Source of the DNA: Streptomyces wuyuanensis
Lineage (GTDB): Bacteria; Actinomycetota; Actinomycetes; Streptomycetales; Streptomycetaceae
Direction: 5' to 3'
Assembly (NCBI RefSeq): GCF_900103455.1
Contig: NZ_FNHI01000022.1
Span: 1-64,000 of the forward strand
DNA length: 64,000 nt
Below are positions 15,646 to 23,577 of this stretch, in pieces; the stretch's first letter is position 1, and every line of letters starts with the position of its first letter. A model generated the notes under the pieces. The model was not told the origin of the DNA. It made no database searches and was given only the letters and a program-made list of their open reading frames with translations. Made by a program: the position numbers and the translations under genes.

Positions 15646-17669
15646 CCTGCCTCCAGTTTATTGATCGCGGCCGCCCACTGGTCGACGTGCGGGGTGAGGC
15701 ATTCAAACAGATCGACGCCGAAGTACTCCTGCGGCTGTCGGGCCAGAGCTTCCACGACTCCGATGGTGGCTTTGTTGGGCTCGCATCCAAGGCGCTGGCT
15801 GTACGCTCTGGCCAGCCGCACCAGCTGCCCGCGCCTGAAGTCACCGACTTGCACACGGCCTATGACGTGCGAGTCGGCGTCCGGGATTATCGGTCGCATC
15901 CAATTGTCGGGCGCGACAAGCACCAGGCGCAAGGGGGCCGCCTTGCCGTAAGCGATAGGGCGAATCAGCCCCTCGTACAGTTCACCGCCGAGCGACTCCT
16001 CCATGATCCGATCGGCGTGATCGAGTGCGAGGATCAACGGTTGGTCGGAAGCCACCCGGCGGAGGGTGGCGACGAAAGCCGCCATGATGTCCCTCTTGCG
16101 CTCATCCGCATGGCCGACGTCGTCATTGAAGGGATTCCACTCATCCTCCTGCCCGGCCCCCCCACCCTCGACCGATTGTACGTGGCCGACCACGAGCCTG
16201 TTCAACTCCGCGTTGAAGTCGCGGAAGGCATCCTTCGGCAGCGAGCAGAGCTGATCCGAGGAGATTGCCTGCTCTCGGATCGTGCGCAGCACCGTCAGCC
16301 AGTCCTTACGTCTCGTTCCACCGCCGGCGCGCGCTCCCGGTGCAGCGAGCCTGGATGACAGGTCCACCGAGATGATCTGGTGCCCGCGGAGGAACCATGT
16401 CGCCTGACACCAGTTGGACAGCCAGGTCTTACCCGTACGGCGGAAGTCGCCGTGGGAGTGTCCCCCGATCACGAGCACTGAGCGCTTCGGGATCCCGTCG
16501 TGGCTTCGCGGGTCGTCCAGCGCCCACCATGCCTGTCTGCGCTCCTCGACCTGACCCACAAAACGACGGAGATCGATGTACTGCTTGTGGCGGTGAATGT
16601 CTTCCGGCCGGGAGCCTTCGGGAGAACGGATTATCAAGGGCAGGACGGCGTCGGGCTCGGTACTGGTGAGCAGTACGGGGAGAGCCCACTCCCCTGTTCT
16701 TTCCGGTAGCTTGCCCAGCGCGGATCGTGCCGCTGCCATGCATTCGTCGATGGGCAGGCCGCGCACCAAACCCTCGTAGAAGCTCCGCGTGAAGACGACC
16801 GCAGCGGACGACTTGATGTCAGCCTGCATAGAGATCACGGCCCGGGCGCCGGTGTCAGAGAAGGCTTGAGCGATGCCTCCAACCCAATCTGCAGGATCTG
16901 CCTGGGCGAGATGGCAGGCGTTGAGCACCACCAGCCGCGGCTGCCACTGCGTCAGGTCGGCGACGTCCTCAGCGCACAGCTGCCAGCCACCCCCCGACTC
17001 GGTGGTGAACGAGAGCTCCGGGCTGCCACCACCCGCCCTCTGCATTCCATGGGCGATGAAGTGCACAGCGTGGGGGCGCAGTTCCTCGACTGCCTCCGCC
17101 AGTTCATGGGCGGAGTCCGGGCAGTCCAGGACTTCCACATGAGCCTGGCCGGGCCTGCACTCCAGTACACCAGACAACGCGGCCAGCTCCTGTTCAGCGA
17201 GGGCCTGCTCGTCACGCGCTGGTGTGCCGATGACCACCAGAACGCGCAGCGGCCACGCCTCGGGCATGCCGACGTCGACGGCGGGCACAGCAGCACCTCG
17301 CCTCATCAGAAGCTCGGGGCGACGCCACAACCACGCGCCACGCTGCCGCATGAGCTCCCAGGGCAATGACCTGAGCTCGGCCGGCTCTATGTCCAGGACC
17401 ACACGCAACGGAGAGTCCGCGGTGCAACCCGCCCGCAGGGTGGCCCAATGGTCCGCCACACCGCCCCCGAGTAGGGCCTCATACAGAAGGTCGCCCGCCT
17501 CTCGGCGGTCGTCCTCGCTCGCGTTGCGGTCGAAGACCTCGCGAAGGCGGTGGACCTCCCCGAGGCTCCCCAACGGGACCGGTTCGTTGGAGCGATCGCC
17601 CGCCGATATGACGACGCCGAAGCCGACCCCGTCGCTCGAAGCAGTGATCCGCAGTGACGCTTTTTTCAT
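15642..17669 (-). CDS. CHAT peptidase fused to P-loop ATPase
   Basis: 675-residue fusion. Residues about 1-345 form a CHAT (caspase-like, clan CD) peptidase: SLPWELM at 101-107, catalytic His in HFIAHG (H207), catalytic Cys in VVLNACH (C252), then the GGIAQAFSDTGARAVIS element. Residues 370-675 form a P-loop ATPase with GDFRRTGKT (K414; the usual Gly at the first P-loop place is shifted by one), Walker B PLILALDHAD (D550) and a helical tail. The ATG at 17669 follows the upstream stop by 18 bases. Cytosolic. Inferred role: the activated protease that cleaves the gasdermin-like neighbour or another target. Confidence 0.85.
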   Translation of the reverse strand: MKKASLRITASSDGVGFGVVISAGDRSNEPVPLGSLGEVHRLREVFDRNASEDDRREAGDLLYEALLGGGVADHWATLRAGCTADSPLRVVLDIEPAELRSLPWELMRQRGAWLWRRPELLMRRGAAVPAVDVGMPEAWPLRVLVVIGTPARDEQALAEQELAALSGVLECRPGQAHVEVLDCPDSAHELAEAVEELRPHAVHFIAHGMQRAGGGSPELSFTTESGGGWQLCAEDVADLTQWQPRLVVLNACHLAQADPADWVGGIAQAFSDTGARAVISMQADIKSSAAVVFTRSFYEGLVRGLPIDECMAAARSALGKLPERTGEWALPVLLTSTEPDAVLPLIIRSPEGSRPEDIHRHKQYIDLRRFVGQVEERRQAWWALDDPRSHDGIPKRSVLVIGGHSHGDFRRTGKTWLSNWCQATWFLRGHQIISVDLSSRLAAPGARAGGGTRRKDWLTVLRTIREQAISSDQLCSLPKDAFRDFNAELNRLVVGHVQSVEGGGAGQEDEWNPFNDDVGHADERKRDIMAAFVATLRRVASDQPLILALDHADRIMEESLGGELYEGLIRPIAYGKAAPLRLVLVAPDNWMRPIIPDADSHVIGRVQVGDFRRGQLVRLARAYSQRLGCEPNKATIGVVEALARQPQEYFGVDLFECLTPHVDQWAAAINKLEAG

Positions 17670-17687
17670 CTTGCTCGACCCGCTCGG

Positions 17688-18509
17688 CTACTCCGACGCC
17701 GGATCCGACGTGTGCTGCTCCTCCGCTTCCGCCGTTTCCAGCACGGCACTCGGGTCATGCCGCGCCTCATCGATCAGTACTGGCGGCACGGGCTCAGGTT
17801 GGGCACCGCGTCCGGGCTGGCGTGGGCCGTAGTCCTCGGTGACGCTCCGGAACCAGCGTTTGCGCAGACGAACCACTCGGAAGAACGGGGTGCACTCTGC
17901 GCCAGCCCACTTCTCGGACACCCCACGGTGCCGGAGGATGGAGGCGCCCCCGGCGAGGTCCGCGATCCCAAAGGGGGCCTGGCCCAGGCCCGCCTGAAGT
18001 CTGAACTCCACCGATGCTCCGCTGGACTCGCTGATGAGCAGAGTGCCCGAGTTTGCGGATATGACCTGTGTGACGGCCAGGAGCGAGTCGTCCCAGGTCT
18101 GCCAGGTCAGGTCGACAAGCGCAGCCGCGAGTGCCTTCTCGTCGGCGACCGCCTGCTCTCGGAGTCCTTTGTAGACGACAAGAGCGGAATGACTCTTCGA
18201 GAACTCAACGGCTGCCCCTAACTCAGCCGCCGCCAAGGCGGAGAAACCCTCCACAGCAACGCCCGCAGGCTTGAAACGAACTGACGCGGAACCACCAGCG
18301 TCATGCAGCACGTCTGCATGCGGGTTGCCCGCCCGATCCTCATAGGTCACACCACGGTCCTTGAGCGTCCCGGCACGCCGCACATGACCATCGACGTTGT
18401 GCAGTACGTCGCCCACAGAGATCCGCTCGGTGATCGGCCAAGCGAACCACCAGGACTTCCCCCAAGAGCCTCGAACGGCCTTTCGATACACGGTGAACGG
18501 CTTACTCAT
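17688..18509 (-). CDS. Beta-rich protein, candidate bacterial gasdermin
   Basis: 273 residues, first gene of the operon; the ATG at 18509 has AGGGGG upstream. No motif is certain, but the order of elements resembles bacterial gasdermins: an N-terminal ISVGDVL...VRRAGTLKD segment (30-51), strands with a Gly/Ala-rich helix (SVRFKPAGVAVEGFSALAAA, 76-95), a linker, then DDSLLAVTQVISANSGTLLI (140-159), SSGASVEFRLQAG and a closing strand TPFFRVVRLRKRWF (207-220), followed by about 50 disordered acidic residues. The adjacent CHAT protease is the classic gasdermin partner. Against it: no N-terminal Cys for acylation and only pattern-level similarity. Could instead be an unrelated sensor protein. Confidence 0.45.
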   Translation of the reverse strand: MSKPFTVYRKAVRGSWGKSWWFAWPITERISVGDVLHNVDGHVRRAGTLKDRGVTYEDRAGNPHADVLHDAGGSASVRFKPAGVAVEGFSALAAAELGAAVEFSKSHSALVVYKGLREQAVADEKALAAALVDLTWQTWDDSLLAVTQVISANSGTLLISESSGASVEFRLQAGLGQAPFGIADLAGGASILRHRGVSEKWAGAECTPFFRVVRLRKRWFRSVTEDYGPRQPGRGAQPEPVPPVLIDEARHDPSAVLETAEAEEQHTSDPASE

Positions 18510-19049
18510 GCGGTCCCCCTCGCCCTGCCCCCTCGTGCAGCGCTCAGGATAACGGGGCGACTACGGCACGTGTCCGCACTTTCGACTGATTCCTCGAGCC
18601 GGGCCGGCTTGAGTAGGCACGAGCGGATTCACGAACAGGCGTGCTAACCCAGAGCTATCGCCACACGCGCCCACCCCAGCAGGTCGCAGCGACCCGTCGA
18701 GGGACCATCTCCGGGTCTGATGCAGGTTCCGGTTGACCTGCCCCACCTCTCAGGTTCCAGTTCTGCTGGCTAACTGACGGCCTTCACGAAAGGCTGCCGG
18801 ACATGCCCCGCGCCTACCCCGCTGAGTTCCGCGCCCGCGCCATCGCGTTGGTGCGGGCAGGAAAAGAACAGAAGCAGACGCCCGGCCACCTCTCGGCGCC
18901 CCAGGTGGAGCTCCACCAGGGCCGCGGCGTGGTGCGACCCGATCACCCGGCGGTCGTCCCGCCCGGTGCTCTGCACTCTGGGGGTGCGGTGGGCGCGGGT
19001 TGGGGCGACGCTGGTGAGAGTGTTCACCCACTCCGTAGGGAGATCAGCG
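18510..19049. other. Promoter side of the CHAT operon and insertion debris
   Basis: 540 bases holding the upstream region of the minus-strand CHAT operon, a short repeated motif (GGTTCCGGTT, GGTTCCAGTT near 18725-18762), the IS3 scrap and about 180 bases (18870-19049) without a recognised gene. It is less GC-biased near 18540-18720 than the flanks. Confidence 0.4.
18803..18866 (+). pseudogene. IS3-family OrfA transposase scrap
   Basis: Twenty-one codons from an ATG at 18803 read PRAYPAEFRARAIALVRAGK, the standard N-terminus of IS3-family OrfA helix-turn-helix proteins. The sequence then changes to unrelated DNA, so the element is cut after its first helix. It lies between the CHAT operon promoter region and the right side of the island. 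Confidence 0.6.
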
Positions 19050-19328
19050 ATGATCAAAATGCTGCACGAGAAAGGCCTGCGCAGCGAACACGCCTACACG
19101 GCCGCCGTGGTTTCGATCGGCCTCTCCATCTTCTCCTGGACCGCGTCAATGAAGGCGGAGCCGGGTTTCGGTGTCGATCGCGCCGACCGGTGGGGCATTT
19201 TCGTCGGGGAATGGGCACCCACCTTCTTCGGTCTCGGGCTCGCACTGTCCCAGTACGAGCAGCAGGAGGGCACGCTGACATCGAAGGTGCGTGACCTCCA
19301 CCCGGTGGAGGACAGGCCGGCCATGTAG
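19050..19328 (+). CDS. Small membrane protein, function unknown
   Basis: 92 residues from the ATG at 19050, with GGGAG 9 bases upstream. Two hydrophobic stretches (AYTAAVVSIGLSIFSWTAS, about 16-34, and RWGIFVGEWAPTFFGLGLAL, about 48-67) make a two-helix membrane hairpin; the C-terminus is polar. Small proteins of this kind (HEKGLRSEHAYTAAVVSIGL start) occur in streptomycetes as uncharacterised genes. A very strong terminator follows. It is the only apparently intact gene on the right side of the island. Confidence 0.7.
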   Translation: MIKMLHEKGLRSEHAYTAAVVSIGLSIFSWTASMKAEPGFGVDRADRWGIFVGEWAPTFFGLGLALSQYEQQEGTLTSKVRDLHPVEDRPAM

Positions 19329-19333
19329 CAGCG

Positions 19334-19373
19334 CACTGCGCCCTGCCCGGACGCTCTCGGGCAGGGCGCAGTG
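19334..19373 (+). terminator. Strong intrinsic terminator
   Basis: Perfect 16-bp stem, CACTGCGCCCTGCCCG (19334-19349) and its complement CGGGCAGGGCGCAGTG (19358-19373), with an eight-base loop, five bases after the stop of the small membrane protein, followed by a G-run instead of U. Confidence 0.85.
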
Positions 19374-19451
19374 GGGGGACCTGCACGCCCGTCATCCGGC
19401 CCCCTCCGTGACGGCTGCGGTTGTCGACCGTTCCACTTGTGTTCACGTCAC

Positions 19452-19805
19452 ATGGACTCCAACGACCACACTCCGCTCCGTGCTGTCGCGCTCGTCTGCA
19501 CCTTGTCTCCCTCGCCCGCGCGATCGAGCTCACAACTGCTGGCCGAGCAGACCATGGCCGCCCTCGCCGGCACGGCGTCACGGCGTCACGGGCAAGACCA
19601 TTCGTATCGCCGATCACGACGTGAAGCCCGGCGTGAAGGCCCACATGGGCGAGGGGGGCGCGTGGCCTGAGATCCGGGACACGATCCTGGGCCGCGACAT
19701 CTTGATCCTGTCCACGCCGATCTGGCTCGGCCACCCCTCCAGCAGCGCCCAGCGCGTCTTGGAGCGCCTGAACGCGGAGCTCTCCGAGACCGACGACGAG
19801 GGCCG
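19452..19805 (+). pseudogene. NAD(P)H-dependent FMN reductase (flavodoxin-fold) fragment
   Basis: Begins at an ATG at 19452 (MDSNDHTPLRAVALVCTLSP) and, after a frameshift near 19575-19595 within an 8-base duplication (CGGCGTCA twice), continues as VTGKTIRIADHDVKPGVKA, WPEIRDTILGRDILILSTPI and WLGHPSSSAQRVLERLNAEL, ending SETDDEGR. This is the first two thirds of a flavodoxin-like FMN reductase; the rest is replaced in frame by a serine recombinase C-terminus. Confidence 0.75.
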
Positions 19806-20226
19806 CATGCTTCCCGAGCAGGCCAAAGCCCGCAACGCGATCAAGGACTGCGACCACCGCCTCGCCCGCTACCAGGCCGCTCTCGACGCCGGCGCCGACC
19901 CCGCCGTCGTCAGCCAATGGAGCAACGAAGCACCCCGAGACAAGGAGAGCGCCCAGAAGCAGCTCGACACGCTCCTCCACACGAGCCGGCAAAAGAAGCC
20001 ACCGCTCAATGCCCACCGCATCCGACAGATCACGGAGGGCCTCGGCGACATCGCACAACGCATTCACGCAGCCAGCGCCGATGCAAAGGGGCCGCTCTAC
20101 GAAGCCCTCGGCATTGCGATCACCTACGAACACGAAACGAGGGCCGCAACCGTAAGGTCGAGGCCCTCGAATCCGTATCGTCAGTGGTTGTGTCCGAGGG
20201 GGGACTTGAACCCCCACGCCCGATAA
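19806..20226 (+). pseudogene. Serine recombinase C-terminal remnant, right copy
   Basis: In frame with the reductase fragment, the sequence becomes PEQAKARNAIKDCDHRLARY, AGADPAVVSQWSNEA, AHRIRQITEGLGDIAQRI and GPLYEALGIAITYE, then ends CPRGDLNPHAR inside the antisense of the tRNA-Leu 3' half. Such a tail is what integrated elements produce when the recombinase gene abuts its tRNA attachment site. The catalytic domain is missing. Diverged direct repeat of 8483-8740. Confidence 0.82.
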
Positions 20227-20275
20227 AGGGCACTAGCACCTCAAGCTAGCGCGTCTGCCATTCCGCCACCCGGAC
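20191..20275 (-). tRNA. tRNA-Leu(GAG)
   Basis: Class II tRNA of 85 bases on the minus strand. Acceptor GTCCGGG pairs with CTCGGAC (one G-U), discriminator A, no encoded CCA. Anticodon arm CTAGC-TTGAGGT-GCTAG gives anticodon GAG (reads CUC); a long variable arm (TGCCCTTTATCGGGCG) and a T arm GGGGGTTCAAGTCCCCC are present. The plus-strand recombinase remnant overlaps its 3' half, making this the probable attachment site of the island. Confidence 0.95.
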
Positions 20276-20487
20276 CAGGTGTTTCGTCGCCCTCGGGGCG
20301 TTCCCCGCGGCGACATGGATAACTCTACCAGGGGTTCGCGGCGCCTCTGAACCGCATTTCCCGTGGTCAGTGACGTGAGGCGGCGGCGACAGCCCCCAGC
20401 GGCGTCACCCCCGTCCACACACGGGCCCGGCGCACGGAAAGTGACCGTACGCGTACGCGCCGTACCCCGTCGTCTAGCCTCGCTGGG

Positions 20488-21795
20488 GTGAGCCGAGAAC
20501 TTCGTCAGCGCAGGCCGCGTGCCCTGTCGCCGCTGCGGGAGCATCTGCGCGACACCTTCTGGTTCGCGCCCACCACGACCCTTGCGCTCGCCTTCCTGCT
20601 GTGGGGTGCCGCCGACACCCTCGACGTCGCGCTCGTGGAGGCCCTGAGGCAGAACGGGGACCTCGAGGGCATCCGCCACCTCATGCGCGTCGCCGAGGAC
20701 GCCCGGACCATCGTCACCACCGTCAGCGCGGCGATGATGACCTTCATCGGTGTCGTCTTCAGCATCTCGCTGGTCGCCGTCCAGATGGCCGCCGGGAACT
20801 TCACCCCCCGGATCGTGCGGATCTTCATCCGCAGCAGGATCAGCAAGCTCACCTTCTCGGTGTTCCTGGCGACGTTCCTGCTGTCGCTCCTGGTCCTCAC
20901 CTCGTACGAGACCGAGGCCGACCCGCGGGACGTCATGACCGTACCGGTCGTCCAGAGCGCCCTGACCGTCGTCATGGTCCTGCTCAGCCTGGTGCTGTTC
21001 ATCGCCTACGTCACACAGACCCTGCAGCTCATGAAGGTCGGACCGGTCGTCGAACGCATCAACAAGGAGTCGCTCGGGGAAGTCGCGAGGATGCCCGTGC
21101 AGGGACCCGACGGGACACCCCTGGCGCCCGAGATCGCGCGCATGAGCCACCAGGGACACGCCGGCGTCCTGCGGGACGCGCACATCGCGCGGCTGGTGCG
21201 CGTCGCCCGGCGGAACGGGGTCGTGCTGCGGCTCATCCCCCGCATCGGGGACTACGTCGTGCCCGGCACGCCTGTACTCGCGGTGCACGGGCCGCGCGTG
21301 CCCGCCCGGTCGGCGCTGCGGCACAGCGTGTCGGTCGGGGTCGAGCGCACCTTCCACCAGGACCTGGGGTTCGGACTGCGGCAACTGTCCGACATCGCAC
21401 TGCGGGCCCTCTCCCCCGCCGTGAACGATCCGACCACCGCCGTGCAGTGCCTCGACCGGATCGTGGAGTTCCTCGCCGCGGTCGCCGCACGCCCACTGGG
21501 CGCGGTGCACCATCGCGACCGCAAGGGGGCGGTGCGGCTGGTGCAGAACGTCCCCGGATGGACCGACCTGGTCGATCTCGGCCTCACCGAGATCCGCGGC
21601 TGCGCCGCGGCGAGCCCCCAGGTGTCCCGGCGCATGCTGGCCGGCATCGACGACCTGCTGCGGCTCGTACCGGACGAACGGCGCGCACCGCTCGAACGGC
21701 ACCGGGGTCTGCTGGTGCAGGCCGTGGAACGCACCCTGCCCGAGGCGGCGGAGCGCGCATTCGCGCTGCGGCCCGACCGCCAGGGCATCGGCTGA
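20488..21795 (+). CDS. DUF2254 membrane protein
   Basis: 435-residue integral membrane protein of the DUF2254 family, function unknown. It has the family layout: TFWFAPTTTLALAFLLWG first helix (about 29-46), a second around TVSAAMMTFIGVVFSISLVAVQMA with the conserved FTPRIVR after it, a third TFSVFLATFLLSLLVL and a fourth LTVVMVLLSLVLFIAYV, then a soluble C-terminal half with DLGFGLRQLSDIALRALSPAVNDP and PTTAVQCLDRI. The GTG at 20488 follows CGCTGG. A monocistronic gene facing the aldehyde dehydrogenase. Confidence 0.88.
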   Translation: MSRELRQRRPRALSPLREHLRDTFWFAPTTTLALAFLLWGAADTLDVALVEALRQNGDLEGIRHLMRVAEDARTIVTTVSAAMMTFIGVVFSISLVAVQMAAGNFTPRIVRIFIRSRISKLTFSVFLATFLLSLLVLTSYETEADPRDVMTVPVVQSALTVVMVLLSLVLFIAYVTQTLQLMKVGPVVERINKESLGEVARMPVQGPDGTPLAPEIARMSHQGHAGVLRDAHIARLVRVARRNGVVLRLIPRIGDYVVPGTPVLAVHGPRVPARSALRHSVSVGVERTFHQDLGFGLRQLSDIALRALSPAVNDPTTAVQCLDRIVEFLAAVAARPLGAVHHRDRKGAVRLVQNVPGWTDLVDLGLTEIRGCAAASPQVSRRMLAGIDDLLRLVPDERRAPLERHRGLLVQAVERTLPEAAERAFALRPDRQGIG

Positions 21796-21811
21796 CCGGA
21801 CGGGTCACCCG

Positions 21812-21842
21812 GCCGCCCCAGGACGCGCGGCCCCGGGGCGGC
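21812..21842. terminator. Terminator between convergent DUF2254 and ALDH genes
   Basis: GCCGCCCC (21812-21819) and GGGGCGGC (21835-21842) form an 8-bp stem with a GC-rich 15-base loop in the gap between two converging genes. Confidence 0.45.
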
Positions 21843-21892
21843 TCGTGGGCATGGGCCGCGGCATGCGCCGAGAGCCCATCTCCCGGCCGGCG

Positions 21893-23452
21893 TCAGGCGT
21901 TGAGCTGGTAGTCGGGGAAGTTGCCCGGCAGACGCTCCCCCGGCTCGCCCACGGTCACCGCCTTGACCAGCAGCTCGCCGCCGACGAACGCGCCGCGCCA
22001 GGACGCGCCGAAGCCCCCGAAGAGCTCCTCGCGGTCACCGCGCGAACGCGGCTTTCCCCGGCCCACCTTGAACGCCCGGATCTGTGGCGACAACCGCTCG
22101 TACGTCTCCCGGTCGTCCGTCGACAGCGATGCGACGAGCGCGCCGTTGGAGGCGTTCATCGCGGCGAGCAGCTCCGCCTCCGTGTCGACGAGGACGATCG
22201 TGTCGACCGGCCCGAAGGGCTCGGCGTGGTGCAACGGGGAGGACGGCGGCGGGTTGAGGAGGGTCACCGGCGCCACGTACGCGCCGGTGTCCTGGCCCGG
22301 CAGGAAGTGACCGTCCGCGAGCGAGCCCCGGTGCAGCGGGACGGCGCCCCGGTCGACGGCCTCGGCGACCTGGTCGGTCAGCTCCTTGGCCTTCGCCGCG
22401 TTGATCAGGGGACCGAAGTCCAGTGCGGGGAGCGGGTCGTCCGGGTGTTCGACGGCGAGAGGGTGGCCCAGCCTGATCGAGCGTACGGCCGGCAGGTAGG
22501 CGGCGAGGAAGTCGTCGAAGAGGGCGCGCTGGACGACGAAACGCGGGTAGGCGGTGCAGCGCTGCTTGCCGTAGTCGAACAGCTTGGGGATGACGGCGCC
22601 GAGCGCGTCCCAGTCGGAGTAGTTCCAGATGCCCCAGGCGTTGAGGCCCTCCTGTTCGAGGATGTGGCGCTTGCCGAGGTCGGCCACGGCGGTGGCGATC
22701 CGGGCGCCGGTGTCGCGGCCGCCGACGAAGGAGACGCAGCCGATCTCGGGTGCGCGGACCAGCGCCTCGGACAGGTCGCTGCCGCTGCCGCTGACGAGGG
22801 TGACCGGGATTCCCTCGCGGGCGGCGAGTGCGCAGGCGAGGGTGAGGCAGGAAAGGCCCCCGTCGGTGGGCGTCTTGGCGATGACCGCGTTGCCGGCGAG
22901 GGCCTGGACGAGCATCGCGTGGACGAGGACGGACATCGGGTAGTTCCAGCTGGCGATGTTGGAGACCGGGCCGTCGAGCGGTGAGCGGCCGTCGAGCATG
23001 TCCTCGATGCCGTCCACGTACCAGCGGACCCCGTCGATGGCCCGGTCGACGTCGGCCTGGGCGAGCCGCCAGGGCTTGCCGATCTCGTGGACCAGCAGCA
23101 GGGACAGCAGTTCGCGGTGCTCGCAGAGCGCGTCGAGGGTGGCGGTCACCCTGGCGCGGCGTTCGGGGAGGGAGATGTGGCGCCAGGACCGGTGCTGGTC
23201 GAGCGAGGCGTGGACGGCCCGGTGGGCCGTGTCCGCGGCCAGCCTGGGCGGGCCGGCTATCGGCCCGCCGTCGACCGGGCTGGTGGCGGGAAGAGGGCGG
23301 CCGTCGGCCTGCCAGCGGGCGTCCCAGAGGTTGAGTACGCGGTCGTCGCGGAACGCCTCGGGGGCGACGGCGAGACAGCGCTGCCAGGCGTCGGACCAGG
23401 AGGTGCCGGGCTTGAGGGTGAGGGTGGGTGTGCCGTTGCGGGATGATGCCAT
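21893..23452 (-). CDS. Aldehyde dehydrogenase family protein
   Basis: NAD(P)-dependent oxidation of an aldehyde or semialdehyde to the acid; 519 residues from the ATG at 23452, with GGAG 10 bases before it. Cofactor region IASWNYPMSVLVHAMLVQAL and AKTP, general-base Glu in HILEQEGLNAWG, nucleophile Cys in YGKQRCTAYPR and the late FGGFGAS element are all visible, so the fold is complete, although the Cys and Glu contexts are unusual for class 3 ALDHs. Upstream on the same strand lies sucD, 125 bases away. The substrate is unknown; a role in glyoxylate or formyl-group metabolism beside the oxalate genes is inference. Confidence 0.85.
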   Translation of the reverse strand: MASSRNGTPTLTLKPGTSWSDAWQRCLAVAPEAFRDDRVLNLWDARWQADGRPLPATSPVDGGPIAGPPRLAADTAHRAVHASLDQHRSWRHISLPERRARVTATLDALCEHRELLSLLLVHEIGKPWRLAQADVDRAIDGVRWYVDGIEDMLDGRSPLDGPVSNIASWNYPMSVLVHAMLVQALAGNAVIAKTPTDGGLSCLTLACALAAREGIPVTLVSGSGSDLSEALVRAPEIGCVSFVGGRDTGARIATAVADLGKRHILEQEGLNAWGIWNYSDWDALGAVIPKLFDYGKQRCTAYPRFVVQRALFDDFLAAYLPAVRSIRLGHPLAVEHPDDPLPALDFGPLINAAKAKELTDQVAEAVDRGAVPLHRGSLADGHFLPGQDTGAYVAPVTLLNPPPSSPLHHAEPFGPVDTIVLVDTEAELLAAMNASNGALVASLSTDDRETYERLSPQIRAFKVGRGKPRSRGDREELFGGFGASWRGAFVGGELLVKAVTVGEPGERLPGNFPDYQLNA

Positions 23453-23577
23453 GAGTGGTCTCCGCTCTCGGTGCACGGTCGGGGCGGGAGGAACGGCTCG
23501 TCGCGCGAGGAACGTCGTGAGCCCGATACCCCGGCTGTCGCGCTCCTCCAACCAAGTGTGGGTGACGTCACCCCGTG

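Noticed and set aside
9140..18509. Antibiotic-type or ordinary regulatory gene cluster
   Set aside because: No biosynthetic enzymes are present; peptidase catalytic residues and STAND motifs indicate a conflict or death system instead.
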